This document shows, piece by piece, positions 9,043 through 16,257 of a stretch of DNA of 38,929 nucleotides. The stretch spans positions 1-38,929 of the forward strand of contig JANWKZ010000071.1 of the NCBI GenBank assembly GCA_025451115.1, read 5' to 3'. A program made the translations under genes and the position numbers. Source of the stretch: Bacteroidia bacterium. GTDB lineage: Bacteria; Bacteroidota; Bacteroidia; B-17B0; Aurantibacillaceae. Below the pieces are notes generated by a model, which had not been told where the DNA came from, made no database searches, and saw only the letters and a list, made by a program, of their open reading frames with translations. Every line of letters begins with the position of its first letter. Within the stretch, counting starts at the first letter, position 1.

Positions 9043-10419
9043 ATGCGGTTTTTTGTTTGCTTCATATCATTGGCGGCCATGCTCCTTGTGCACAACAAAA
9101 GCGGGGCGCAAATTACACCTGCCGACTCGATGGAACAGGTATGGAGATCGCGCCCCGATGACACGGTCAAAGTAACTGGCTTGCTTAACCTTGCCAAGGC
9201 ATGTTTCGCTAATGCCGATTACGAAAAAGGGCTCAATTATGCCGAAGAGGCTGCCAGGCTGGCCCGTAAAACACACTTTCAGAAAGCCGAAGCCCTTGCT
9301 CATAACATCAAAGGAACGATCCTGCGGGCGCAGGGAAAATATGACGAGTCGTTGAAGGAACATTTCACAGCCCTTAAGCTGCGCGAAGAATCAGGCGACA
9401 GCATGGGCGTATCAAACAGCTACAATAACATCGGGCTTTTGTACTGGGGACTTGAAAAATATCCTATGGCTTTTGATTATCACAAGAAGGCTTTGCGCAT
9501 CCGCGCGCGCCTTGGCGATAGCGCGGCGGTGGCCTCCAGCTATGTGAATATAGGGATGACGCTTTACAAACAAGGATTGGCGGCCGTGAACAAGAACGAT
9601 AGCCTTTCGGATGCTTACCTGGAGGGCGCCCTTGATCATTATCGAAATGCTTTTTTGGTGTTTGAGAAAATGGAGGTTTTGCAAAGCCAGGCCGCTTGTT
9701 TAAATAATATGGCCAATGTGTATGCAGATAGGGGCGGGTTTAAAGCAACAAAAGATCCGTTGCGTAGCCAGCGGGATTATGATCTTTCCCTGGAGTACTA
9801 TTTTAAAGCCATGGTCATCCTGGAAAAAGCCGGCGACAAGCAAAGCGTTGTGATCACGCTGAACAACATCTCGCTTATTTACCGCGAAGAAAAGAATTAT
9901 GACAAGGCTCTCGAGTATGCGAATAAAAGCCTGGCGTTGGCAAAGGAAATAGGAGCGGGCAACGAGATGCAGGAAGCTTATGTGAACCTGGCAGATATTT
10001 GCGCGCAGCAGAAAAAATTTGACCTGGCCTACGAATATCACAAATTGTATTCGCAAACGCGCGACAGTTTGCTGAACGAGGAAAGCAGCAGGCAACTGGT
10101 AGAGATGCAAACCAAATACGAGACCGAAAAGAAGGACAAAGAGTTGTTAAAGAAAGATGCCGAAACAAAACAGGCCGCGCAGCAACGGAATTTTTTTATC
10201 ATCGGTTTCCTGCTCATGTTCCTCCTTGCGTTCTTTATTCTGCGCGGTTACCGGCAAAAACAAAAAGCCAATGTAGAGATCACAAGGCAGAAACATTTGG
10301 TAGAAGAAAAGCAGAAAGAGATCCTCGACAGTATTCACTACGCGAGGAGGATACAAAGGACCTTACTTACCAGCGAGAGATACATTCAGAAGCATTTGCA
10401 GCGGATGAATAAAAGCTGA
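9043..10419 (+). CDS. TPR protein with C-terminal transmembrane helix and stub signalling linker
   Basis: 458 residues from the ATG at 9043; the TTG seven codons earlier is less likely because the ATG opens a signal peptide (MRFFVCFISLAAMLLVH). Five to six tetratricopeptide repeats fill about residues 40-350 (YNNIGLLYWGLEKYPMAFDY, NNISLIYREEKNYDKALEYA). A coiled coil follows, then one transmembrane helix (FFIIGFLLMFLLAFFILRGY), then a second coil ending in ILDSIHYARRIQRTLL. In many Bacteroidota proteins that last motif is the linker to a cytoplasmic SpoIIE-type phosphatase. Here the protein stops about 20 residues later, so no output domain is present. Probably a periplasmic TPR sensor that acts through a partner. 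Confidence 0.85.
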   Translation: MRFFVCFISLAAMLLVHNKSGAQITPADSMEQVWRSRPDDTVKVTGLLNLAKACFANADYEKGLNYAEEAARLARKTHFQKAEALAHNIKGTILRAQGKYDESLKEHFTALKLREESGDSMGVSNSYNNIGLLYWGLEKYPMAFDYHKKALRIRARLGDSAAVASSYVNIGMTLYKQGLAAVNKNDSLSDAYLEGALDHYRNAFLVFEKMEVLQSQAACLNNMANVYADRGGFKATKDPLRSQRDYDLSLEYYFKAMVILEKAGDKQSVVITLNNISLIYREEKNYDKALEYANKSLALAKEIGAGNEMQEAYVNLADICAQQKKFDLAYEYHKLYSQTRDSLLNEESSRQLVEMQTKYETEKKDKELLKKDAETKQAAQQRNFFIIGFLLMFLLAFFILRGYRQKQKANVEITRQKHLVEEKQKEILDSIHYARRIQRTLLTSERYIQKHLQRMNKS

Positions 10420-10432
10420 TAATCCCTCAATC

Positions 10433-10621
10433 GTCATCCTGAACCATCACACTGAACCGTCACCCTGAACTAGTTTCAGGGTCGCACTATGTTTTGGGTT
10501 AGTGGCTAATTATGGGCTTTGAAAGGCCATCCGAATGCAATACCTTTCTCAAGCCTTTTTCGGCCGGCTAAAAACATTCTTCTGATGGGCTTAGGCGATC
10601 CTGAAACAAGTTCAGGATGAC
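10433..10621. repeat. Intergenic inverted-repeat element (GTCATCCTGAAC family)
   Basis: The ends are a perfect 12-bp inverted pair, GTCATCCTGAAC (10433-10444) and GTTCAGGATGAC (10610-10621). Inside are two hairpins: ACCCTGAA/TTCAGGGT (10462-10469 with 10475-10482) and ATCCTGAA/TTCAGGAT (10598-10605 with 10611-10618). There is no ORF. It looks like a non-autonomous, REP/MITE-like element and fills the gap between the convergent TPR gene and folD; it may also act as a terminator. Confidence 0.65.
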
Positions 10622-10636
10622 CAAGCGGAAAGTAAA

Positions 10637-11521
10637 TTATTTGTAGATCTCTTTTTTAGCTGCCAATAAAGTGTTTTTCAGTAAAGAAGCGATCGTCATT
10701 GGGCCAACACCGCCGGGAACGGGGGTGATGAATGAACATTTCGGGGCTACTTCGTCAAACTTAACGTCGCCAACCAGTTTAAATCCACTCTTGGTCTCTG
10801 TGCTTGTTACGCGATTGATCCCAACATCTATCACAACCGCGCCTTGCTTCACCATATCGCCGGTCACAAAGTTGGGGCGACCGATAGCTGCGATCACGAT
10901 ATCAGCCTGCAAGGTATGTTCTTTGAGGTTTTTTGTTTTACTGTGGCAAAGCGTTACTGTGCAATTGGCAAGCGGAGTGTTCTTGGCCATTAAAATGCTC
11001 ATGGGCGTGCCAACAATATTGCTGCGGCCAATTACCACGCAGTGTTTTCCCTGGGTTTCTATTTTGTAGTACTCTAACAGGTGTACAATGCCATAAGGAG
11101 TTGCGCTGATGTAAGTAGGTAAGTTCAAAACCAAACGCCCTACATTGATGGGATGAAAACCATCTACGTCTTTACTTGGTTTCACGGCTTCAATTACTTT
11201 CTGTTCTGAAATGTGTTTGGGTAGAGGCAGCTGAACAATATAACCGTCGAGGCCGGCATCTTCGTTCATTTCCTCTATCTTCTTTAAAAGCTCGGTTTCC
11301 GTTACATTTTCATCAAAACGCACGAGGCTCGATGTGAAGCCCACTTTTTCGCAGGTCTTTATTTTGGAGTTTACGTAGGTTTGACTGGCGGGATCGTTAC
11401 CAACCAAAACAGCTGCAAGGTGCGGTTTTCTTTTGCCGGCCTTTATAAGTTGTTCAACCTCAGCGGCAATCTCCTGCTGGATCTTTTCAGAAACTTCTTT
11501 TCCGTTTATAAGCGTTGGCAT
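10637..11521 (-). CDS. folD: Methylenetetrahydrofolate dehydrogenase / cyclohydrolase
   Basis: 294 residues, the normal length. FolD interconverts 5,10-methylene-, methenyl- and 10-formyl-THF in the cytoplasm. Visible motifs: [20 protein letters not shown] (catalytic Lys in the second half), [22 protein letters not shown], the nucleotide-binding [13 protein letters not shown], and the family-ending [13 protein letters not shown]. All catalytic-region signatures are intact. It is divergent from the small T9SS protein at 11602, sharing an 80-bp promoter region. Its -7 box ends only 7 bp from the ATG. Confidence 0.98.
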   Translation of the reverse strand: MPTLINGKEVSEKIQQEIAAEVEQLIKAGKRKPHLAAVLVGNDPASQTYVNSKIKTCEKVGFTSSLVRFDENVTETELLKKIEEMNEDAGLDGYIVQLPLPKHISEQKVIEAVKPSKDVDGFHPINVGRLVLNLPTYISATPYGIVHLLEYYKIETQGKHCVVIGRSNIVGTPMSILMAKNTPLANCTVTLCHSKTKNLKEHTLQADIVIAAIGRPNFVTGDMVKQGAVVIDVGINRVTSTETKSGFKLVGDVKFDEVAPKCSFITPVPGGVGPMTIASLLKNTLLAAKKEIYK

Positions 11522-11528
11522 AGGTCGG

Positions 11529-11536
11529 CAAAAATA
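11529..11536 (-). promoter_or_regulatory. -7 promoter box for folD
   Basis: The minus strand reads TATTTTTG, a perfect TAnnTTTG, 7 bp before the ATG at 11521. The implied transcript is nearly leaderless. Confidence 0.5.
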
Positions 11537-11542
11537 GAGGCA

Positions 11543-11574
11543 TTTGCTTTTCCGCGAAAATATTTTTATATTTA
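11543..11574 (+). promoter_or_regulatory. Promoter for the small T9SS protein
   Basis: TTTG (11543-11546), a 20-bp spacer, then TATATTTA (11567-11574), one base off TAnnTTTG. It lies about 27 bp before the ATG at 11602 and fits the Bacteroidota -33/-7 arrangement. Confidence 0.45.
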
Positions 11575-11601
11575 CTTATCAAAAACCACTAAACCAACTA
11601 T

Positions 11602-12519
11602 ATGAAAAAAATCTACTTTCTATTTATCGCATTTCTCGGTCTATCCCTGGCAACCTATGCGCAGCCGGGTGTTTGTATGGTTACCGTTGACGACTCGTCA
11701 AAGCATAATATTATCGTTTATGACAAAAGCCAGTTCTCTATTGCAGACAGCTTCATTCTTTGGCGCGAGACCAATACGGCCGGCGTATACGCCCGCATAA
11801 TGGCCCAGGATAAGAACGCGCTGAGCCAGTTCATGGATATGGATACCGCCGCCGATCCTAACGTAAAACTTAATCGCTATAAACTCCAGATCTACGACGC
11901 CGTAGGCGGTTATAGTCAACTTGGTCCGTATCATACGGTGCTGTATTGCCTGCAGAATGTAACCACCTACGCGTGGAATCTTTACGACATTGAAGGTGTA
12001 GGAACCGGGCAGGTAAATAAATACATGCTGCTGCGTGATGATAACGGGTTGAATCAATGGCACGCTATCGACTCAATGACCAACACTACGCAGAACGCCG
12101 TCGATCCCATCGCCGCCTCTTTTCCCAATGGATTATGGCGATTGACAACCAAATGGGCTATAAGCTGTAGTTCTTCCATGCGCCAGGATGGCCATAACGA
12201 AACACAGGCCCAGTTCGTGAAATCAAAATCAAACATCACCAACAACAAGGTGTCAGGTATCAATCCACTGAAAGCCTCATGGGTTAATTTGTATCCAAAC
12301 CCGGCTGCTGATAAAGTGGTGCTGAGGTTGAATTTCCCCTTGGCACAAAAGAGCACGCTGAAACTTTATAACGCCCTTGGCGGCGAAGTAAAAGAGATCG
12401 TATTGCCTGCCGGAAAAGATGAGCTTGAAATAAACGTAAGCGAATTACCGAAAGGAATGTATGTAGCTGAGTTTACCAACGCTTCGGTTAAGATCAACAA
12501 GCGTTTGGCTGTACAATAA
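11602..12519 (+). CDS. Secreted protein with T9SS type A sorting domain
   Basis: 305 residues. It has an N-terminal signal peptide (MKKIYFLFIAFLGLSLATYA) and a C-terminal T9SS sorting domain (LYPNPAADKVVLRL, then LKLYNALGG, ELPKGMYVAEF and KRLAVQ). The middle (about residues 25-215) looks like a beta-sandwich, with phrases such as ILWRETNTAGVYARI and YKLQIYDAVGGYS reminiscent of fibronectin-III-like modules in Bacteroidota surface proteins. No catalytic motif is seen. It is expected on the cell surface or released. A strong terminator follows 20 bp after the stop. Confidence 0.85.
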   Translation: MKKIYFLFIAFLGLSLATYAQPGVCMVTVDDSSKHNIIVYDKSQFSIADSFILWRETNTAGVYARIMAQDKNALSQFMDMDTAADPNVKLNRYKLQIYDAVGGYSQLGPYHTVLYCLQNVTTYAWNLYDIEGVGTGQVNKYMLLRDDNGLNQWHAIDSMTNTTQNAVDPIAASFPNGLWRLTTKWAISCSSSMRQDGHNETQAQFVKSKSNITNNKVSGINPLKASWVNLYPNPAADKVVLRLNFPLAQKSTLKLYNALGGEVKEIVLPAGKDELEINVSELPKGMYVAEFTNASVKINKRLAVQ

Positions 12520-12539
12520 AAATATTCAATGTAATAGAG

Positions 12540-12564
12540 AACCCTGCCTCTGGCGGGGTTTTTT
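12540..12564 (+). terminator. Rho-independent terminator
   Basis: A 9-bp stem AACCCTGCC/GGCGGGGTT with loop TCT (one G-U pair), followed by a run of six T, 20 bp after the stop of the small T9SS protein gene. Confidence 0.85.
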
Positions 12565-12605
12565 ATTTCCCGCTATTTTTCTATTTTTATCCCAAAGCAA
12601 TTGTC

Positions 12606-13244
12606 ATGACAAAATCTACCTGGGCCGCAGACATGAAACCGCTGCTGGCCAAATACAAAAATAAAAAACATCCGCTCGAGTATAAGAACCTGTACCAGCT
12701 CTTGGTAATGGTTGTGCTTTCGGCGCAGGACTCTGATAAACACATCAACCAGGTTGCTATTCCTTTGTTCGAGGCATTCCCTGATATGAAAAGTTTAGCG
12801 CGGGCTGATGCGGAAACTTTGTACCGCTACATTGGCAAAGTGCGCAACTTTGGCAATAAAACAAAATGGCTTTTAGATCTTTCAGCCAAAATAAAAGACG
12901 ATAAGAACATTCCGCTTACCATGGAAGAGCTTACTGCTCTTCCCGGAATAGGAAGAAAATCGGCCAACGTGATCATGCGCGAATCGGGTGTAAAAGCCGA
13001 AGGTGTGATTGTTGATCTTCACGTAGTTCGTGTTGCACCGCGTTTGGGTATTGCCACCGGCACCGACCCTAAAAAAATTGAAAAGCAGATCATGGAAGTC
13101 ATACCCGAAAAAGACTGGGGACAAATAGGTATGGCTATTTCCTTTCTGGGAAGAGAGATCTGTCGCCCTACCAATCCTAAGCATTCTGAGTGCCCGGTAA
13201 GTTCCTGCTGCGCTTATTTTAAGGCACAGAAAAAGAAAAAATAA
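12606..13244 (+). CDS. nth: Endonuclease III-like DNA glycosylase/AP lyase with altered Fe-S ligands
   Basis: 212 residues, the normal Nth length. Nth removes oxidised pyrimidines and nicks the abasic site. The helix-hairpin-helix LPGIGRKSANVIM (about 112-124) carries the catalytic Lys118, and VDLHVVRVAPRLG (about 136-148) carries the catalytic Asp137. The C-terminal cluster motif is normally C-X6-C-X2-C-X5-C. Here it reads Cys186, His193, Cys196, Cys202 with exactly that spacing, so the second ligand is His (confirmed in the DNA: TGT...CAT...TGC...TGC). An extra Cys201 lies beside the last. The N-terminal SAQ motif also differs (SAQDSD instead of SAQATD), indicating a divergent subfamily. 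Cluster retention is uncertain. Confidence 0.88.
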   Translation: MTKSTWAADMKPLLAKYKNKKHPLEYKNLYQLLVMVVLSAQDSDKHINQVAIPLFEAFPDMKSLARADAETLYRYIGKVRNFGNKTKWLLDLSAKIKDDKNIPLTMEELTALPGIGRKSANVIMRESGVKAEGVIVDLHVVRVAPRLGIATGTDPKKIEKQIMEVIPEKDWGQIGMAISFLGREICRPTNPKHSECPVSSCCAYFKAQKKKK

Positions 13245-13324
13245 TTTTTTCCGGTTCCGGCTATTAAAAAACGGCGTTTACCTAAAATCATTCACAAGGG
13301 GCTGTTCATGACGTAATTTTACAT

Positions 13325-13416
13325 TCAAGAAATCAATGAAGATGTTCTTCCTGGCTTAGCACCAGGCTGTCCTTCTTCGAAAAAATATCGTTCAGCATCC
13401 CTGAACGATATTTTTT
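13325..13416 (+). ncRNA. Candidate small structured RNA before a strong terminator
   Basis: The gap between nth and the convergent VOC gene has no ORF but shows nested pairing: GAAGA/TCTTC outside and CCTGG/CCAGG inside (about 13340-13378), followed by the terminator at 13380-13416. A weak -7-like TAATTTTA lies at 13314-13321. This could be a small RNA or only the 3' untranslated region of nth. Confidence 0.25.
13380..13416. terminator. Bidirectional terminator
   Basis: A perfect 16-bp stem AAAAAATATCGTTCAG/CTGAACGATATTTTTT with loop CATCC. T runs on both strands let it stop both nth (+) and the VOC gene (-). Confidence 0.88.
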
Positions 13417-13424
13417 TGCCCCGA

Positions 13425-13856
13425 TCAGGCATTTTGAAGTGTAGCAATGTCAAGCTTTTTCATTTTCATGAGCGCCTGCATTATGCGTCCGGCCTTTTCT
13501 TTGTCAGGATTGCTGATCAGCTGTCCGATGATGCGCGGAACGATCTGCCACGAAACACCGTATTTGTCCTTTAGCCATCCGCACATACTTTCCTCTCCGC
13601 CATCGGTAGTAAGTTTGCTCCAGTAGTGATCTATTTCTTCCTGCGTTTCACAATCCACCACAAAAGAAACGGCTTCGTTGAATTTAAACATCGGCCCACC
13701 ATTCAGGCCCATGAATTTTTTTCCGTTCAGCTCGAACATCACCACTAAGGGATTTTCGCTGGTTATCTTCGCGTTCTTAAATACGGTGCAGTAAAATTCT
13801 GCAGCTTCTTTGGCTTTGCCGTCAAACCACAGACAGGGATAGATGTCGTTGTTCAT
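13425..13856 (-). CDS. VOC-family (PhnB / 3-dmu-9_3-mt-like) protein
   Basis: 143 residues from the ATG at 13856. This start begins the typical MNNDIYPCLWFDGKAKEAAEFY; the longer frame to 13928 would read into the upstream gene. The protein belongs to the glyoxalase/bleomycin-resistance (VOC) superfamily: beta-alpha-beta modules, NPLVVMFELNGKKFMGLNGG, and the PhnB-type ending SMCGWLKDKYGVSWQIVP. The older label '3-demethylubiquinone methyltransferase' for this Pfam family is not supported by function; the substrate is unknown. It starts 4 bp after the SRPBCC stop, so the two are co-translated from one transcript. Confidence 0.9.
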   Translation of the reverse strand: MNNDIYPCLWFDGKAKEAAEFYCTVFKNAKITSENPLVVMFELNGKKFMGLNGGPMFKFNEAVSFVVDCETQEEIDHYWSKLTTDGGEESMCGWLKDKYGVSWQIVPRIIGQLISNPDKEKAGRIMQALMKMKKLDIATLQNA

Positions 13857-13860
13857 AAGG

Positions 13861-14283
13861 TCAATTTTCTTCAGTGTATTTTTTAAAATTATTGAGAATT
13901 CCCTGCCAGCCGTCGCGCTGCATTTCAACCGGGTTCTCGCTCTCCGCTTCGAAAGTTTGTTTGATGTGCGTGCTGTTTCCGTTCGAAGTAAAAGTGATCC
14001 ACACTTTTCTTCCGTCGCCTAATGTGTAATCCAATTGTTCTGCGGGTTTTACTACATCATAAACACCACCAAAGTCAAAACCAAAGCTGCCGTCGCGTGC
14101 TTCCATGCGGAAATTGAATTTTCCACCTTCTTTTACTTCGTGTTCAGCCTTTGGTGTGTGCCATTCGGGACTGGGGCAGTTCCATTGAATGATACGTTTA
14201 GCGTCGGTCCAGTAATCCCATACTTTTTGGGCGGGTGCGTTCACAGTCGCCTCAATGGTGATCTTTGTTTTTTCTGTTGCCAT
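13861..14283 (-). CDS. SRPBCC / AHSA1-like domain protein
   Basis: 140 residues. It has a START-like helix-grip fold: ITIEATVNAPAQKVWDYWTDAKRIIQWN at the start, EGGKFNFRMEARDG in the middle, and DGWQGILNNFKKY as the final helix. Such proteins bind hydrophobic ligands or resemble the Aha1 C-domain; bacterial members are often paired with VOC/PhnB proteins, as here. No enzymatic function can be assigned. The gene lies 6 bp downstream of the bestrophin gene and 4 bp upstream of the VOC gene, forming a three-gene unit. Confidence 0.9.
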   Translation of the reverse strand: MATEKTKITIEATVNAPAQKVWDYWTDAKRIIQWNCPSPEWHTPKAEHEVKEGGKFNFRMEARDGSFGFDFGGVYDVVKPAEQLDYTLGDGRKVWITFTSNGNSTHIKQTFEAESENPVEMQRDGWQGILNNFKKYTEEN

Positions 14284-14289
14284 ATTTAT

Positions 14290-15171
14290 TTATTCTAAAA
14301 GGTCTTTTACTGAGTGTCTGATCGTATGCGTGATCTGGTCGGCGGGCAGGTCGTTGGCATCGGTTCCGAAGGGATCTTCGATCTCTTCCGCAATGAGCTC
14401 AAGGCTCGCCAATACGTAAAAGAAAAAAGCTACAACGGGAACGATCCAATAACCCAAAGTAAAAACGTAACCTATTGGTAAGGTCATCACATAAAAGAAA
14501 ATGAATTTCTTTAAGAACACGCTGTACGAAAAAGGAATGGGTGTTTTTTTGATACGCTCGCAGGCACCACACACATCCGCAAAGTTCTGTATCTCGGTGT
14601 TCATTAAAATCAAATGTTCGGGAAGCAAAACGTTCTTCTTTTGTAGTTGCACCAATCTCTCCATCATGAGCGACGACACCTGGTTTGGTACGTGGCCGCT
14701 TTCCTTAAGCAGGGTTTCCGGGAACGAATTATTTAGATCGAGCTCCTGCTTTAAGAATTTGCCCCTCAAATGATTTTTAAGCGCGAAGGAAAAATTAGGA
14801 ATAGCGGCACGGAAAAAATCGCGATCCTCACGGGCATCTTTCGGTAACAGCGCGTTTAGTTTTAAAGAAAGATTGCGACTGCTGTTCACTAAACTGCCCC
14901 ACATCTTGCGGCCTTCCCACCAGCGCTCGTAAGCTGTATTGGTTCTAAAAACAAGTAGCAAAGAAATAACGAGCCCCAGCAGCGAGTGCACCATCGTAAG
15001 ATTGGCCAAGTGACTGGTCTTTCCTAAATGCAGAACTTCCTGTTCGAGGTAAGCGATGATAAAGGCGTAAACCCCGTTCAATATCAAAAGCGGAAACAGC
15101 TTGCGCACCGTATCCGCTTTGTGGAACTTAAAAATAAAGGTGAACCAGTCCTTAGGATTGTAGCGGATCAT
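14290..15171 (-). CDS. Bestrophin-family anion channel
   Basis: 293 residues. It begins MIRYNPKDWFTFIFKFHKAD, then two early transmembrane helices with the conserved FRTNTAYERWWEGRKMWG. A long cytoplasmic helical part follows, then two further hydrophobic helices (FIFFYVMTLPIGYVF, WIVPVVAFFFYVLASLELI) and the family motif EEIEDPFG near the end. Bacterial bestrophins form pentameric ion channels in the inner membrane. The start at 15171 has a -7 box only 4 bp upstream. It leads a unit with the SRPBCC and VOC genes. Confidence 0.93.
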   Translation of the reverse strand: MIRYNPKDWFTFIFKFHKADTVRKLFPLLILNGVYAFIIAYLEQEVLHLGKTSHLANLTMVHSLLGLVISLLLVFRTNTAYERWWEGRKMWGSLVNSSRNLSLKLNALLPKDAREDRDFFRAAIPNFSFALKNHLRGKFLKQELDLNNSFPETLLKESGHVPNQVSSLMMERLVQLQKKNVLLPEHLILMNTEIQNFADVCGACERIKKTPIPFSYSVFLKKFIFFYVMTLPIGYVFTLGYWIVPVVAFFFYVLASLELIAEEIEDPFGTDANDLPADQITHTIRHSVKDLLE

Positions 15172-15175
15172 GGGG

Positions 15176-15183
15176 CAAAAATA
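15176..15183 (-). promoter_or_regulatory. -7 promoter box for the bestrophin operon
   Basis: The minus strand reads TATTTTTG, a perfect TAnnTTTG ending 4 bp before the ATG. Transcription would begin at or within a base or two of the start codon. Confidence 0.5.
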
Positions 15184-15216
15184 GCAAATACCCGCTATTT
15201 ACCTATGAAAAGCCCA

Positions 15217-15924
15217 TCATTCAAGCCTGAAAGAAATCCCGGCTTGCAGGCAGGATGTAAATACGCGCCATTTTTCTTCCTTATTGCTCTTTACATTGAA
15301 AAAGTGAAGATCAGGGCCAATATTAAATCCAAATACACCGTAGCCTACCGACACAAAATTTCTCCATAACACGCCATACCCATCTACGGGAGCTGACTGG
15401 CGTCCGCCAAAACTCATCCCTGCACCAACCAGCGAAACAAAGGTGAATATTTTATTGGGCCTGTATTGACCACAAACGGCAGGGCCCAGTGTAAACAAGA
15501 GCGGGCCAACAGGACTTGGATTGCCGCTAAAGCCACGGATATCACAATCTACCCCTATTCCTATCGTGTATTTATCTTCGGTTTTGAATTGTTTTCCGAG
15601 TGTAAAAGAAAAAAATCCCATGTCGATGGCTGTATGGCCTGCAGCATTAGTTTCAGAACCTTTGTATGATTTGCTGGTTAAAGCAACCACGGCATTTAAA
15701 AGTAATCCCGCATCAAACCACATAAAGTTATCGCCCCCTATACCTATACCGGTTAGAGTAAGTGGTGCATTTTTTGCACTCTCGGAAGGAAATGAGGGAG
15801 AAGAAGCGGTTACCTGGCTAAGTTGGTAAAAATTGTAGGCTAAGAACCGGGGCTGACCATAGACTGTAACAACCGATAAGCCGAATACCAGCAGGCAGAT
15901 AAGGGATAGTTTAATTCTGTTCAT
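15217..15924 (-). CDS. Probable outer-membrane beta-barrel protein of unknown function
   Basis: 235 residues from the ATG at 15924. This start opens a signal peptide (MNRIKLSLICLLVFGLSVV...YGQ). The frame extends to 16017, but that extension would translate the terminator at 16004-16030, so I reject it. The mature protein has Gly/aromatic-rich alternating strands (FTLGKQFKTEDKYTIGIGV, FVSLVGAGMSFGG, FVSVGYGVFGFNIG) and ends QAGISFRLE, consistent with a small outer-membrane barrel. No family recognised. Confidence 0.75.
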   Translation of the reverse strand: MNRIKLSLICLLVFGLSVVTVYGQPRFLAYNFYQLSQVTASSPSFPSESAKNAPLTLTGIGIGGDNFMWFDAGLLLNAVVALTSKSYKGSETNAAGHTAIDMGFFSFTLGKQFKTEDKYTIGIGVDCDIRGFSGNPSPVGPLLFTLGPAVCGQYRPNKIFTFVSLVGAGMSFGGRQSAPVDGYGVLWRNFVSVGYGVFGFNIGPDLHFFNVKSNKEEKWRVFTSCLQAGISFRLE

Positions 15925-16003
15925 TTTTGAAGGTTTGATAGGAATCAAAACTCCGATATTTCTTAGGGTTTCGCAATCCGTATCCTTAGGTATATTGAAA
16001 AAA

Positions 16004-16030
16004 CAAAAACCCGCCATGGGCGGGTTTTTG
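16004..16030. terminator. Bidirectional terminator after the tRNA-Arg locus
   Basis: A perfect 12-bp stem CAAAAACCCGCC/GGCGGGTTTTTG with loop ATG. It ends the minus-strand tRNA transcript. Confidence 0.85.
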
Positions 16031-16039
16031 TTTTATCCG

Positions 16040-16174
16040 TAGTCTCGACAGGCATCGAACCTGTATCAAAAGTTTAGGAAACTTCTATTCTATCCCCGCC
16101 CGTACCGAACGTGAAAGAAATTTTTTCTGGCATTTAAACTCGGTACGTTCGGGCGGGCATTGAACTACGAGATC
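16040..16174 (-). pseudogene. Second tRNA-Arg(CCU) copy, interrupted by a 63-bp palindrome
   Basis: It aligns base for base with the intact tRNA-Arg beside it (72 nt) except for three things. A 63-bp insert lies in the D-loop (16095-16157). One change lies in the T-loop (TTCGATT becomes TTCGATG). One change in the acceptor stem (G2 to A) creates an A-C mismatch. The anticodon loop TTCCTAA and the T-stem are intact. It is probably non-functional, but the insert would fold as a closed hairpin extending the D-loop, so a processed RNA cannot be excluded. Confidence 0.85.
16095..16157. repeat. 63-bp palindromic element inserted in a tRNA D-loop
   Basis: The ends are a perfect inverted pair, CCCGCCCG (16095-16102) and CGGGCGGG (16150-16157). 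A second helix can form inside (TACCGA with TCGGTA) after a 4-nt bulge, and an alternative pairing exists (ACGTTCGG with CCGAACGT). Removing exactly these bases restores the tRNA sequence, and no target duplication remains. It resembles palindromic mini-elements such as those of Rickettsia, but I do not recognise this family. Confidence 0.75.
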
Positions 16175-16185
16175 GATTATAGTAG

Positions 16186-16257
16186 TAGTCTCGACAGGAA
16201 TCGAACCTGTATCAAAAGTTTAGGAAACTTCTATTCTATCCATTGAACTACGAGACC
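16186..16257 (-). tRNA. tRNA-Arg (anticodon CCU)
   Basis: 72 nt folding as a full cloverleaf: acceptor GGTCTCG/CGAGACT (one G-U) with discriminator A, D-arm GTTC...GAAT, anticodon stem GAAGT/ACTTT with loop TTCCTAA, and T-arm ACAGG-TTCGATT-CCTGT. Anticodon CCT reads AGG codons. No CCA is encoded. The first 38 nt are also the end of the GIY-YIG gene. A damaged duplicate follows after 11 bp. Confidence 0.95.

Noticed and set aside
10433-10621. CRISPR array
   Set aside because: The repeats are few, inverted and irregularly spaced, and there are no cas genes.
15925-16017. N-terminal extension of the beta-barrel-like gene to 16017
   Set aside because: It would translate through a perfect terminator hairpin and place 31 residues before the signal peptide.
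16095-16157. Group I intron or archaeal-type tRNA intron
   Set aside because: The insert is only 63 nt, lies in the D-loop instead of the anticodon loop, and is a simple palindrome.
16040-16257. Integrative-element attachment site (attL/attR)
   Set aside because: Both tRNA copies have complete ends, only 11 bp separate them, and no integrase or cargo lies between.
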